From Pseudomonas sp. MPC6 (GTDB lineage: Bacteria; Pseudomonadota; Gammaproteobacteria; Pseudomonadales; Pseudomonadaceae), in assembly GCF_006094435.1 (NCBI RefSeq), contig NZ_CP034783.1, positions 6,599,001 to 6,663,000 of the forward strand: 64,000 nucleotides of DNA, read 5' to 3'. This document shows, one piece after another, positions 17,376-26,379 of the stretch (position 1 is its first letter; each line of letters opens with the position of its first letter). The notes under the pieces are model-generated. The model did not search any database. It was not told the origin of the DNA and saw only the letters and a program-made list of their open reading frames with translations. Made by a program: the position numbers and the translations under genes.

Positions 17376-19127
17376 TTACTGAGCCTTGGTCTCAGTGGTC
17401 GCCGCCGGTTTGGCCGCTGGCTTTTTCACCGTTTCAGCTTTCTTTGCCGGAGCCTTTTTAGCCTCGGTTTTGGCCGCAGGCTTCTTCACCGGTGCCTTGG
17501 CCGGCGCTTTTTTCGCCGGTTCGGCCTTCACCGGTGCCGCCGGTTTTGGTGCTTCAACAGCCGCTGGCGCAGGGGCCGGAACTGGCGCTGGAGCCGGTGC
17601 CGGTGCAACCGGAGCGACTGGTTCAGGCGCCTTGACCGGTGCTGGCTTGTCATCCGAACCACCAAACAGATTGCTGAAGAAGTTGCCCTTCTTCGCCGCC
17701 ACCGCGCCGGCTGCCACAGCGGCCGCCGCCGGAACAACCTTCGCAGGCTCGAAGGATTTGCCCGCCGCCAGGTCTTCCACCTGGCTGGCCGCCCGCTGCC
17801 CCGTGCGCAAGGCACCTTCCAGGGTGCCCGGGTACAAGGTGTCCGTGTGTTCACCAGCGAACGCTACTCGCTGAATCGGACGCTCCCACAGGCGCCAGTA
17901 CTTGCTGATCTGTCCCGGACCAAAGGCCAGGTAAGCGCCACCCATCGACGGGTCGGTGCTGTAGCGGCGGATTTCATAACCGGTGAACGAACCGCGCGCC
18001 TGTGGATAAAAAGCGTGCAGGCGGATCAATACCTGATCGGCCATCTGCTTGTCGCCGAAGGCCTGCATGACGCGAGCGTTATCGCCGGACAGGTTGATCA
18101 CCACGTTGGCGCCGCCCTTCAGTGCAGGTTCGACCCACAACATGCCCAGGCCGGTGTTGCTGTAGATTTCGCCGGACATGCGCGCTTTGCTTTCCCACAC
18201 TGGCGTCTTGAACTTCAGCAGGATCTGGTCGCGCCAGCCGTAGTTGGTGCCTTTGATCGCGGCCAGGTGCTGGGCATCCAGCGCCGGGGTCATCTGGATC
18301 TTGTTCAGTGCGCGCAACGGCACGGCCACGACGACGTAGTCGGCCTGATAACCGACGCTGCCGACTTTGACGGTCACGCCGTCCTTGTCCTGGATAATCG
18401 CCGAGACCGGGGCGCTGGTCTTGATGGTTTTCAGTTGCTTGACGAAAGCCTGGGCCAATACCGGGCTACCGCCGAGCAGGCGCGAGGCACGCAGGTCACG
18501 GTCGGAAACGCCGCGGTACACCCGGCTCTGCTGGGCGAAGTACAGCAGCGACAGGCGCGATGGTTCGTCATAGCGGGTACGGATCTGCTGGTTCACCAGC
18601 TGGCGGGCGGTCGCTGGCAACGTCAGCCGGTCGAGCCAGTTGGAAACGTTTATCTGATCCAGCGCATGCAGCGTGCTGTTTGCCGAGGGGTTCTGCGGGT
18701 CTTCGATCGAGCGCGCCAGGTCGTCCAGGGTCTTCTCGTAGCGCTTGAGCGCTTCGGCCGTGGTCGGGTCCTTGGTGGCCAGATCGGCCGCGGAGTAATA
18801 CACGCCGTCGATCAAATAGCCCGGCGTGCGCACGAACTCGGGGGCCGGCGTGGTGCCCAGCTTGAACGTCGACACGTATTTGTTCAGCACCGGCTGAGTC
18901 TTGTCGTTGCCGATCCACTCGCTGGTGGCCATGCCGGAGCGGCCGCCCAGGCTCGGCTTGGCTTCCAGCAACGTGACCTGCCAGCCCTTGTTCTGCAGCT
19001 CATACGCAGCCGTGAGGCCCGCCAGGCCGCCGCCGATCACGATCGCCGTTTTATCCTTGGCCAGCGCAGACACGCTGAACAGCCCCAACATCACCAGCGC
19101 ACAGGCGCGCAGCCAACCAGCAGACAT
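17376..19127 (-). CDS. Exported FAD-dependent amine oxidase with a Lys/Ala/Pro tail
   Basis: 583 residues. Signal peptide (residues 1-23, ending SALA), then the FAD site VIGGGLAGLTAAYELQ and LLEAKPSLGGR, and the C-terminal FAD segment RVAFAGEHTDTLYPGTLEGA at about residues 420-440: a flavin monoamine oxidase. From about residue 450 it turns into a Pro/Ala linker and then KKAPAK/PAAK repeats like histone H1 or AlgP. The cytosolic-looking basic tail on an exported enzyme is odd; it could bind DNA, lipopolysaccharide or peptidoglycan. The amine substrate is unknown. It is divergent from bioA. Confidence 0.85.
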   Translation of the reverse strand: MSAGWLRACALVMLGLFSVSALAKDKTAIVIGGGLAGLTAAYELQNKGWQVTLLEAKPSLGGRSGMATSEWIGNDKTQPVLNKYVSTFKLGTTPAPEFVRTPGYLIDGVYYSAADLATKDPTTAEALKRYEKTLDDLARSIEDPQNPSANSTLHALDQINVSNWLDRLTLPATARQLVNQQIRTRYDEPSRLSLLYFAQQSRVYRGVSDRDLRASRLLGGSPVLAQAFVKQLKTIKTSAPVSAIIQDKDGVTVKVGSVGYQADYVVVAVPLRALNKIQMTPALDAQHLAAIKGTNYGWRDQILLKFKTPVWESKARMSGEIYSNTGLGMLWVEPALKGGANVVINLSGDNARVMQAFGDKQMADQVLIRLHAFYPQARGSFTGYEIRRYSTDPSMGGAYLAFGPGQISKYWRLWERPIQRVAFAGEHTDTLYPGTLEGALRTGQRAASQVEDLAAGKSFEPAKVVPAAAAVAAGAVAAKKGNFFSNLFGGSDDKPAPVKAPEPVAPVAPAPAPAPVPAPAPAAVEAPKPAAPVKAEPAKKAPAKAPVKKPAAKTEAKKAPAKKAETVKKPAAKPAATTETKAQ

Positions 19128-19349
19128 TCAGAGAACTCCGAAAATACACAAGGAAATAGCGGTTTTACGAGTCAGACGACCCAAAGAACCGCGAAGAATA
19201 CGTTAGCTATCAAAAGGCCGCCAGTGACGTCTTTCGTCCTATATAAAGTAGCTCAAACGGCGCAATGGGTTGTTCCGGGGACGCGCATTGCATAGGCTTG
19301 CGCGATTGTATGTCCGCAGATGTCACGGACCGCCTCGAGGAGACTGAAC

Positions 19350-20756
19350 ATGGGCCTTAATAATCAGTGGATGCAACGCGATCTCGCGGTGTTGTGGCAT
19401 CCCTGCACCCAGATGAAAGATCACGAGCAACTGCCGCTGATACCGATCAAGCGCGGTGAAGGCGTGTGGCTGGAAGACTTCGAGGGCAAACGTTACCTCG
19501 ACGCTGTCAGCTCCTGGTGGGTCAACGTATTCGGCCACGCCAACCCGCGAATCAACCAGCGCATCAAGGATCAGGTCGATCAGCTGGAACACGTGATCCT
19601 CGCCGGTTTCAGCCATCAGCCAGTGATCGAGCTGTCCGAGCGCCTGGTAAAGATGACGCCCGAGGGACTGACCCGGTGCTTCTACGCCGACAACGGCTCA
19701 TCGTGCATCGAAGTCGCGCTGAAAATGAGCTTTCACTACTGGCTCAACCGCGGCCAGCCTGACAAGAAGCGCTTTGTCACCCTGACCAACAGCTACCACG
19801 GCGAAACCATGGCGGCGATGTCGGTGGGCGATGTGCCGCTGTTCACCGAGACCTACAAGGCGCTGCTGCTGGACACCATCAAGGTGCCGAGCCCGGATTG
19901 CTACCTTCGGCCGGAGGGCATGAGCTGGGAAGAACACTCGCGTAACATGTTTGCCGCGATGGAGCAGACCCTGGCCGAGAACCACGACACTGTCGCTGCG
20001 GTGATCGTCGAACCGCTGATCCAGGGCGCCGGCGGCATGCGCATGTACCACCCGGTGTACCTCAAATTGCTGCGCGAAGCCTGCGATCGTTATGGCGTGC
20101 ACCTGATCCATGACGAAATCGCCGTCGGCTTCGGCCGCACCGGGACAATGTTCGCCTGCGAACAGGCCGGCATCCGTCCGGACTTCCTGTGCCTGTCCAA
20201 GGCCCTGACCGGCGGTTACCTGCCGCTGGCGGCCTGCGTGACCACTGAAGATGTCTACAGCGCGTTCTACGACGACTACCCGACCCTGCGCGCCTTCCTG
20301 CATTCCCACAGCTACACCGGCAACCCGCTGGCGTGTGCGGCGGCATTGGCGACGCTGGATATCTTCGAAGAAGACAACGTCATCGAGAACAACAAGGCGT
20401 TGGCCCAGCGCATGGCCTCCGCCACCGCTCACCTGGCTGACCACCCGAACGTCTCGGAAGTGCGCCAGACCGGCATGGTGCTGGCGATCGAGATGGTCAA
20501 GGACAAGGCCACCAAGGAAGCTTATCCGTGGCAGGAACGTCGCGGCTTGAAGGTGTTCCAGCATGCGCTGGAGCGTGGTGCCTTGCTTCGACCGTTGGGC
20601 AGCGTGGTGTATTTCCTGCCGCCCTACGTGATCACGCCGGAGCAGATCGATTTCCTGGCGGAAGTGGCCAGTGAAGGCATCGACATTGCGACCCGTGATA
20701 GCGTCAGTGTTTCGGTGCCCAAGGACTTTCATCCGGGTTTCCGTGATCCGGGTTGA
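19350..20756 (+). CDS. bioA: Adenosylmethionine-8-amino-7-oxononanoate aminotransferase
   Basis: 468 residues, PLP class III aminotransferase. It converts KAPA to DAPA in biotin synthesis with S-adenosylmethionine as the amino donor. The BioA substrate patch SSWWVNVFGHANPRIN is near residue 50, HDEIAVGFGRTGT lies before the PLP lysine, and that lysine is in LCLSKALTGGYLPLAA. The ATG at 19350 follows GGAG; a longer frame from 19320 is not supported. No other bio genes are adjacent, as in other Pseudomonas. Confidence 0.95.
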   Translation: MGLNNQWMQRDLAVLWHPCTQMKDHEQLPLIPIKRGEGVWLEDFEGKRYLDAVSSWWVNVFGHANPRINQRIKDQVDQLEHVILAGFSHQPVIELSERLVKMTPEGLTRCFYADNGSSCIEVALKMSFHYWLNRGQPDKKRFVTLTNSYHGETMAAMSVGDVPLFTETYKALLLDTIKVPSPDCYLRPEGMSWEEHSRNMFAAMEQTLAENHDTVAAVIVEPLIQGAGGMRMYHPVYLKLLREACDRYGVHLIHDEIAVGFGRTGTMFACEQAGIRPDFLCLSKALTGGYLPLAACVTTEDVYSAFYDDYPTLRAFLHSHSYTGNPLACAAALATLDIFEEDNVIENNKALAQRMASATAHLADHPNVSEVRQTGMVLAIEMVKDKATKEAYPWQERRGLKVFQHALERGALLRPLGSVVYFLPPYVITPEQIDFLAEVASEGIDIATRDSVSVSVPKDFHPGFRDPG

Positions 20757-20790
20757 TTGATTTCACTTGAGCTTGTGGGTGCCTGGACTG

Positions 20791-20886
20791 CCGCCTTCGC
20801 TGGCAAGCCAGCTCCTACAGGTTAGATGTCGTGCACAAAAATTGCGGTAACCACAAATCCTGTAGGAGCTGGCTTGCCAGCGATAA
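20791..20886. repeat. REPIN between bioA and rsmE
   Basis: GCTGGCAAGCCAGCTCCTAC (20799 on) and its complement GTAGGAGCTGGCTTGCCAGC (ending near 20882) face each other across about 45 bp, in the tail-to-tail arrangement opposite to most REPINs here. Confidence 0.9.
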
Positions 20887-20934
20887 GGTCGACACGACCT
20901 TCAGACGATTACACCTTTTCTCCAGAGAACCCGC

Positions 20935-21654
20935 ATGAGACTGTCCCGCTTCTTTATCGACGCCCCCCTGAGCACCGGCGAGCACGAACTGCCCGAAGCC
21001 CAGGCCCATTACATCAGCCGCGTACTGCGCATGGCCGAGGGTGACGCGCTGCAATTGTTCGACGGCTCGGGCCACGAGTTTCGCGCCACGCTGGTAGAGG
21101 TCGGCAAAAAGCGCGTCGTGGTGCGGATCGATGAAAGCTTCAGCGGACAAGTCGAGTCATCGCTGCAGATCCATCTCGGCCAAGGCCTGTCCCGTGGCGA
21201 GCGTATGGACTGGGCAATCCAGAAAGCCACCGAACTGGGCGTGACTGAAATCACCCCGATCTTCAGTGACCGCTGCGAAGTCCGGCTCAAGGACGAGCGC
21301 GCCGACAAGCGCCTGATGCATTGGCGCCAGGTTGCGATCAGCGCGTGCGAGCAGTGCGGACGTTCACGGGTGCCGGTGATTCATCCGCCGCTGCTATTGG
21401 CCGATTGGTTGAAGCAGACTCAAGCAGAGTTGAAGCTGGTGCTGCATCCGGTGGCCGAACCGATGGTCAGTCATGCCAGACCTGCGACGCTGGCGTTTCT
21501 GATCGGGCCGGAGGGTGGATTGTCGGATGCGGAGGTTGATCAGGCGCAATCTGCCGGGTTTCATGCCGCCCGCCTCGGCCCTCGGGTGTTGCGCACAGAG
21601 ACTGCGCCGGTGGTGGCATTGGCGGTGGCCCAGCAGCTTTGGGGCGATTTCTAG
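20935..21654 (+). CDS. rsmE: 16S rRNA (uracil(1498)-N(3))-methyltransferase
   Basis: 239 residues. It methylates U1498 of 16S rRNA in the decoding region of the 30S subunit. An N-terminal PUA-like domain (about 1-70) is followed by a SPOUT knot domain with LGQGLSRGERMDWAIQKATE and the SAM-binding LIGPEGGLSDAEV and LGPRVLRTETAP near the C-terminus. The ATG at 20935 follows a GAGA-rich site. Length is normal. It stands between two REPINs. Confidence 0.96.
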   Translation: MRLSRFFIDAPLSTGEHELPEAQAHYISRVLRMAEGDALQLFDGSGHEFRATLVEVGKKRVVVRIDESFSGQVESSLQIHLGQGLSRGERMDWAIQKATELGVTEITPIFSDRCEVRLKDERADKRLMHWRQVAISACEQCGRSRVPVIHPPLLLADWLKQTQAELKLVLHPVAEPMVSHARPATLAFLIGPEGGLSDAEVDQAQSAGFHAARLGPRVLRTETAPVVALAVAQQLWGDF

Positions 21655-21656
21655 GG

Positions 21657-21757
21657 CCCCTTCGCGAGCAAGCCCGCTCCCACAGGGGATTTGTGGTGAT
21701 TCACAAATCTTCAGCAACATACCGATCTAATGTGGGAGCGGGCTTGCTCGCGAATGG
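21657..21757. repeat. REPIN between rsmE and the hlyIII gene
   Basis: CTTCGCGAGCAAGCCCGCTC and its complement GAGCGGGCTTGCTCGCGAA enclose a loop with the short palindrome ATTTGTGGTGATTCACAAAT. It separates convergent genes and may end both transcripts. Confidence 0.9.
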
Positions 21758-21769
21758 CAGCGACGCGGT

Positions 21770-22387
21770 CTACAAGACATAAAACATAATCGCCACGAAG
21801 TGCAGCAAACTCCCGGCGATCACGAACAGATGCCAGATCCCGTGCGCATGGCGCAAACGACTATCCAGCGCAAAAAAAACAATGCCCACGGTGTACAGCA
21901 CGCCGCCAGATGCCAGCCAGGCGAAACCTGTACTGCCTAATGCCGCCAGTAACGGCTTGACCGCCACCAGCACGATCCAGCCCATCACCGCGTAAATCAC
22001 GATCGACAAGACCCGCGCTTCCGAACGCGGCTTGATCTCTTGCAGGATGCCGATCAGCGCCAGCCCCCAGACAATCCCGAACAACGTCCAACCCCAGGGC
22101 CCGCGCAGGGTCACCAGGCAGAACGGTGTGTAACTGCCGGCAATGAGCAAGTAGATCGAAAAGTGATCGACCTTCTGCATGATCTCTTTCTTGCGGCCGC
22201 GAACGCTGTGGTAAACGGTCGACGCACTGTAGAGCACCAGCAAGGTGAATCCGTAGATCGCCACGCTGACGATTTTCCACGGACTGCCGTCCATGCCGGC
22301 GATCACCAGCATCCACACCACCCCGACGCACGCCGCTACCGCCCCGACCAGATGCGTCCAGGCGTTCAATCTTTCCCCGTGATACAT
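21770..22387 (-). CDS. Hemolysin III / PAQR family membrane protein
   Basis: 205 residues with seven predicted membrane helices. The family histidines and aspartate occur in NAWTHLVGA (helix 1), STVYHSVRG (helix 2), KVDHFSIYLLIAGSY (helix 3) and HGIWHLFVIAGSLLHF (last helix), consistent with a metal-dependent hydrolase-like core. The name hemolysin III is historical, and the physiological role in Pseudomonas is not established. The ATG at 22387 is followed by YHGERLNAW, the usual start. It is convergent with rsmE. Confidence 0.88.
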   Translation of the reverse strand: MYHGERLNAWTHLVGAVAACVGVVWMLVIAGMDGSPWKIVSVAIYGFTLLVLYSASTVYHSVRGRKKEIMQKVDHFSIYLLIAGSYTPFCLVTLRGPWGWTLFGIVWGLALIGILQEIKPRSEARVLSIVIYAVMGWIVLVAVKPLLAALGSTGFAWLASGGVLYTVGIVFFALDSRLRHAHGIWHLFVIAGSLLHFVAIMFYVL

Positions 22388-22476
22388 GTGTTGCTCACCT
22401 CGAAATTCGTTGCAACATCGCGCAAGGCTCAGGCCTTGAGACTAAAAGCGCAATGTTTCAGCACGCAAATCCCCCC

Positions 22477-22562
22477 TGTAGGAGCCGGCTTGCTGGCGAA
22501 AGGACCTCGAGACTGGTGGTGTTCTTCAGGACGCCTTCGCTGGCAAGCCAGCTCCTACGAAG
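22477..22562. repeat. REPIN upstream of the mdc regulator
   Basis: CTGTAGGAGCCGGCTTGCTG and its inverted partner CTGGCAAGCCAGCTCCTACG flank about 40 bp. Confidence 0.9.
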
Positions 22563-22624
22563 GGCAGCAAGCGTGAGCCTCGGGAATTGGGCACAATCGA
22601 GCCATTCGAATAAGAGTCTGCATC

Positions 22625-23539
22625 ATGCTGATCGACGAAGAGTTGACCCTGAAAAAACTCGAGGTGTTCCTGGCCTTCATGCGCACCGGCAATCTGGCCC
22701 GGGCCGCGGCCGAGTTGCAGACCAGCAATGTCAGCGTGCACCGGGCGATCCACTCCCTGGAAAGCGCCCTGCGCTGCCCGCTGTTCAAGCACGAAGGCCG
22801 CAACCTGACACCGCTGGAAAGCGCTTATGTGCTGGAAGAACGGGCGCAGAAGCTGATTCAGGACGTGGTCGAAACCGTGCGCCTGACCCGTGAAGCGGCC
22901 GGTTTTTCCGCCGAGCGCTTCAAGCTCGGCTCGTTGTATTCACTAACGGTGAAAACGGTGCCGCAGCTGATCATGGGCCTGAAGATCCGGCGCAGCGAGC
23001 TCAACATCGACCTGATCCTCGGCTCGAACTTCGACCTGTTGTACAAGCTCAAGAACATGGAGGTCGATGCGATCCTGGTGTCACTGGACGAAAGCATCAA
23101 CGACCCGGATTGCGAGCAGATCCCACTGTTTTCCGACGATATCTTCCTGGCTACGCCGGCGGACTCGAAGTTCGCCCAACGAACCGAAGTGGATCTGGCC
23201 GAAGTGCGCGACGAGACGTTCATTACCCTGACCCAAGGCTTCGCCACGCATCAGGACGGCAAACGGGTATTCGAGCAGGCAGGGTTCGAGCCCAAGGTGG
23301 CGATGCAGGTCAACGATATCTTCACCTTGCTGAGCATGGTCAGTTCGGGGGTGGGTTATGCGTTGCTGCCGGGGCGGATCGCGGCGGTGTACGAGAACCG
23401 GGTGAAGCTGATTCCGTTGCAGGAAAAGTATCGGTTGCAGCAACACATTGGCGTGGTGTTCTTGAAGGCCAAGGAGCGGGATCCGAATTTGCTGGCGTTG
23501 CTGGCGGAGTGTCGGATGTATGCCAATCGCCAGGCTTGA
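22625..23539 (+). CDS. mdcR: LysR-type regulator of malonate use
   Basis: 304 residues. N-terminal winged helix-turn-helix (TGNLARAAAELQTSNVSVHR at about residues 20-39), then a LysR co-inducer domain. It is convergent with the malonate operon, next to madM. A LysR gene at this place in Pseudomonas mdc loci is the malonate-responsive activator (MdcR/MdcY type). Assignment rests on family plus position. The ATG at 22625 is preceded only by a weak ribosome site. Confidence 0.82.
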   Translation: MLIDEELTLKKLEVFLAFMRTGNLARAAAELQTSNVSVHRAIHSLESALRCPLFKHEGRNLTPLESAYVLEERAQKLIQDVVETVRLTREAAGFSAERFKLGSLYSLTVKTVPQLIMGLKIRRSELNIDLILGSNFDLLYKLKNMEVDAILVSLDESINDPDCEQIPLFSDDIFLATPADSKFAQRTEVDLAEVRDETFITLTQGFATHQDGKRVFEQAGFEPKVAMQVNDIFTLLSMVSSGVGYALLPGRIAAVYENRVKLIPLQEKYRLQQHIGVVFLKAKERDPNLLALLAECRMYANRQA

Positions 23540-23548
23540 TAGCGCAGC

Positions 23549-23620
23549 GTCCCTTCGCGAGCAAACCTCGCGCCTGCAGGGGTTATGCAACCCCTGCAGG
23601 CGCGAGGCTTACCCTCGACG
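23549..23620. terminator. Perfect 19-bp inverted repeat between convergent mdcR and madM
   Basis: Arms 23566-23584 and 23589-23607 are exactly complementary (CCTCGCGCCTGCAGGGGTT and its partner) around a four-base loop ATGC. A REP-like core CTTCGCGAGCAA lies at its left. No T-run follows, so termination would rely on the hairpin alone or on Rho. Confidence 0.7.
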
Positions 23621-23623
23621 ACA

Positions 23624-24388
23624 TCAGCCCATTATTCCGCGCATGATCAGAAACAGCACCGAAGGCCCAAGCAAACAGCCCAGCGCCGTATAGAACGCGG
23701 CGGTCAGGCAACCATAAGGCACCAGTTTCGGATCCGTGGCCGCCAACCCGCCCGCCACACCGCTGGAGGTCCCCATCAAGCCCCCGAAGATCACCGCACT
23801 GCGTGGGTTGTTCAGACCAATCATTGGCGCCACGAACGGCGTCATGACCATCACCAGAATGGCCTTGATCAACCCTGCCGCAATCGACAGCGCCATGACC
23901 TCAGAACTGGCACCGATGGCAGCCCCGGTGACCGGACCGACGATATACGTCACGGCCCCGGCGCCAATGGTGGTCAGGCTTACCGCATCGGTGTATCCAA
24001 AGGCCATAGCCACGGCGACACCGGCGATGAACGACGTCCCGACGCCGACGAACAACGCCAGTACTCCGACAAAACCGGCACGTTTGAGCTCATCGACACT
24101 GACGCCGAACGCCGTGGCCACAATGGCGAAATCCCGCAACATGGCACCGCCCAGCAGACCGATCCCGGACAGCAACGGGATGTCCACCACGCCTTTCTGG
24201 CCACCGGTCAACGCACCACCGAAATACGACAACAACAGACCGAGCAAAATGGCGATGGCCGAGCCGTGCAAGCGGCCTTTGGTGAACGTATTGGAAATCC
24301 AGTAGGATATCCACATTGTCACGCCGACAATCGCAAAGCCACTGATCAGGCTGTAACCGGTAATCACCTTCATCATCGATTCGTACAT
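23624..24388 (-). CDS. madM: Malonate transporter subunit MadM
   Basis: 254 residues, about nine membrane helices. With MadL it forms the sodium-coupled malonate importer of the inner membrane. The start MYESMMKVITGY is taken at ATG 24388, eight bases after AGGG; a GTG at 24397 that overlaps the madL stop codon is an alternative. It is the last gene of the malonate operon. Motifs GGLMGTSSGVAGGLAATDPK and LLSGIGLLGGAMLRDFA lie in glycine-rich reentrant segments. Confidence 0.92.
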   Translation of the reverse strand: MYESMMKVITGYSLISGFAIVGVTMWISYWISNTFTKGRLHGSAIAILLGLLLSYFGGALTGGQKGVVDIPLLSGIGLLGGAMLRDFAIVATAFGVSVDELKRAGFVGVLALFVGVGTSFIAGVAVAMAFGYTDAVSLTTIGAGAVTYIVGPVTGAAIGASSEVMALSIAAGLIKAILVMVMTPFVAPMIGLNNPRSAVIFGGLMGTSSGVAGGLAATDPKLVPYGCLTAAFYTALGCLLGPSVLFLIMRGIMG

Positions 24389-24393
24389 GGCGA

Positions 24394-24786
24394 TCACCCT
24401 ATAGTCTTGGGAGGAATGACCGAGGCCGGTTCTTTGTTGCCGATACGAACCAGGACCGGCACCAAGGCAAAAGCGATGGTGACTGCAGCCACACCCGCCA
24501 GAATCGCCATTGGACCACCCTTGAGCGCGCCATAAACGTTCTGCTGTGCCGCCATGGCAACGACAATCGGAATGTAAATTGCGCTCCAGAACTCTACGCC
24601 CTGTTCGGTTTTACCTTTGAACCAGCCGCTTTTGTTGAGGTAACTGCCGAGCCCGATCAACAGCAGCATCGCAATACCGACACCGCCGACATTGGCCGGG
24701 ATGCCTATCAGCTTGCCGAGCAGCTCGCCGATAAAAATACCCGTCAGGGTACAAAAGGCGAGAAACGCCACACCGTAAATAATCAT
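24394..24786 (-). CDS. madL: Malonate transporter subunit MadL
   Basis: 130 residues, four membrane helices, start MIIYGVAFLAFCTLTG at ATG 24786 with AGGA upstream. It is the small partner of MadM; both are needed for malonate uptake in Malonomonas-type systems. Glycine-rich GIPANVGGVGIAMLLLIGLG is typical. It lies 64 bp after mdcH and ends a few bases before madM. Confidence 0.92.
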   Translation of the reverse strand: MIIYGVAFLAFCTLTGIFIGELLGKLIGIPANVGGVGIAMLLLIGLGSYLNKSGWFKGKTEQGVEFWSAIYIPIVVAMAAQQNVYGALKGGPMAILAGVAAVTIAFALVPVLVRIGNKEPASVIPPKTIG

Positions 24787-24850
24787 TATTGTCGTCCTCA
24801 AAATGCATCGTCGAATGTTGTTTTTGTTGTTCGAAGGCCTGAGTCGTGAT

Positions 24851-25762
24851 CTAGGGTTGGCGGTGACCCTCCTCACGCAACAGCGCCTGCAAGGTATCGA
24901 GCCGTGCACCGTCGAAGGCAATCACCGTGCCCTGCTCGAACACCCGGCGCGCCAGCCCGGTCAGCACCGCACCGGGCGGCAGTTCGATCTGTAGCCGTAC
25001 GCCGCGCTCGTAGGCGCTTTGTACCGTGCCGCGCCAATCCACCACGCGGCACATGTTGAAAGCCAGGTCGTCGCGCAAGGCTTCGGTATCGATCACGGGC
25101 CGGGCGCGACTGCCGCTCAGGTAGCCCAGCGTCGGTGTTTTCAGCTGCACCCTGGCGAAGGCTTCGGCCAGGGTTTTCGCAGAGGTTTCCAGCAGCGGGC
25201 AGTGGGACGGCACGCTGACGGCCAGACGCTTGGCCAGACCTGCACCGTGACTTTTCGCCAACTCGGCCACCACTTTCATCGCGCCATCGCTGCCGGCAAT
25301 GACCACCTGGGTATCGGCGTTGATATTGGCCAGGTAAACCGGCGTGGCATCGCTGTGAACTTTTGCCAGCAAACTTTCCACCGTGGCCAGATCCAGACCG
25401 ATGATTGCCGTCATGCCAAAGCCTTGTGGATAAGCCTGTTGCATCAGCTCACCGCGCAGGCTGACCAGATGCAGCGCATCGCTGAAACTCAAAGCACCGG
25501 CAACCACTGCCGCCGGGTAAGCACCGATAGACAATCCCGCCACGTAATCCGCCGTCATTAACAACTGGCGTGAAGCCGCGACGCCGGCGATCAGCAGGCA
25601 GAGCTGAACCGCTCTTGTCGACTTCAGCGCTTCGGCTGAATCCAGAAGAAAAGCGTCTTCCGCGAGGACTTCACTCGCCTCGATCACTGTTTCCCGAGGC
25701 AAACGATGAAGCATGCCCGGCTGCTGCGCGCCCTGGCCTGGGAACACCAGCAAACTGCTCAC
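24851..25762 (-). CDS. mdcH: Malonate decarboxylase subunit epsilon (malonyl-CoA:ACP transacylase)
   Basis: 303 residues, FabD-like fold. VFPGQGAQQPGM opens the domain, and the nucleophile serine lies in GLSIGAYPAAV (GxSxG); the catalytic histidine is in VPSHCPLL. MdcH moves malonyl from malonyl-CoA to the prosthetic thiol of MdcC, charging the enzyme for its first turnover. It starts with GTG at 25762, overlapping the mdcG stop codon as GTGA, with AGGAG inside the end of mdcG. Confidence 0.95.
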   Translation of the reverse strand: MSSLLVFPGQGAQQPGMLHRLPRETVIEASEVLAEDAFLLDSAEALKSTRAVQLCLLIAGVAASRQLLMTADYVAGLSIGAYPAAVVAGALSFSDALHLVSLRGELMQQAYPQGFGMTAIIGLDLATVESLLAKVHSDATPVYLANINADTQVVIAGSDGAMKVVAELAKSHGAGLAKRLAVSVPSHCPLLETSAKTLAEAFARVQLKTPTLGYLSGSRARPVIDTEALRDDLAFNMCRVVDWRGTVQSAYERGVRLQIELPPGAVLTGLARRVFEQGTVIAFDGARLDTLQALLREEGHRQP

Positions 25763-26379
25763 GCTGCTTGCTCCTGCGGGTTCCAGGGATTGGTTACCAA
25801 ACAGGCTTCACTGGCGTTTTTTAGCAGGACCCGTTTCGAGGGACCGGCCCATTCGCGCAGGGCGACAGCGCCGTTTGGCGTTTGCAGTTGCATATCCACC
25901 AAGCACTCCGCCGCATCGAGAAGCTTCACCAACTCCTGCGCCTGAGTTCGCTCCAAAGGTTGCGGTGTACGCAGGATAAGGTCGAGGTCGCTGTGCTCGT
26001 GCAAGGCGGTAAACCCGCTGGCCAATTCAAACCCGGCGCTGCCGCTGACACCCCACACCCACTCACAGGAATCGAGCATCCGCCGCAGTTGATTGAGAGC
26101 GCGCACTGCCGGCAAATCCCGATCAATCGAGACATTGCAAAGCGCTTCCGGCCGTACCTGACGCTGAATCGCATGGACCGACATCACCGTTGCATACCGC
26201 TGCTCACGCAACCGCCCACGCACGCCGACTGCGATGTGATCCGCCGCGCTCAACGCACGCCGAACCACCACCGGTTGACCCGCACGGATCGACTCGATCA
26301 CCCACGAAGGCGCATCCGCAGGCAACTGCTCCGGGGTCATCCCCCAGAGCAGGTCGTGGGCCAGTAGCGTGTTCACCAC
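25759..26379 (-). CDS. mdcG: Phosphoribosyl-dephospho-CoA transferase
   Basis: 206 residues. It attaches the 2'-(5''-triphosphoribosyl)-3'-dephospho-CoA group to a serine of MdcC. The nucleotidyltransferase-like metal pair is seen in HSDLDLILRT at about residues 134-143. The start is GTG GTG AAC: the first GTG (26379) gives MVNTLLAHDLLWGM, the second overlaps the mdcE stop as GTGA. The longer frame upstream has no family similarity. Confidence 0.92.
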   Translation of the reverse strand: MVNTLLAHDLLWGMTPEQLPADAPSWVIESIRAGQPVVVRRALSAADHIAVGVRGRLREQRYATVMSVHAIQRQVRPEALCNVSIDRDLPAVRALNQLRRMLDSCEWVWGVSGSAGFELASGFTALHEHSDLDLILRTPQPLERTQAQELVKLLDAAECLVDMQLQTPNGAVALREWAGPSKRVLLKNASEACLVTNPWNPQEQAA

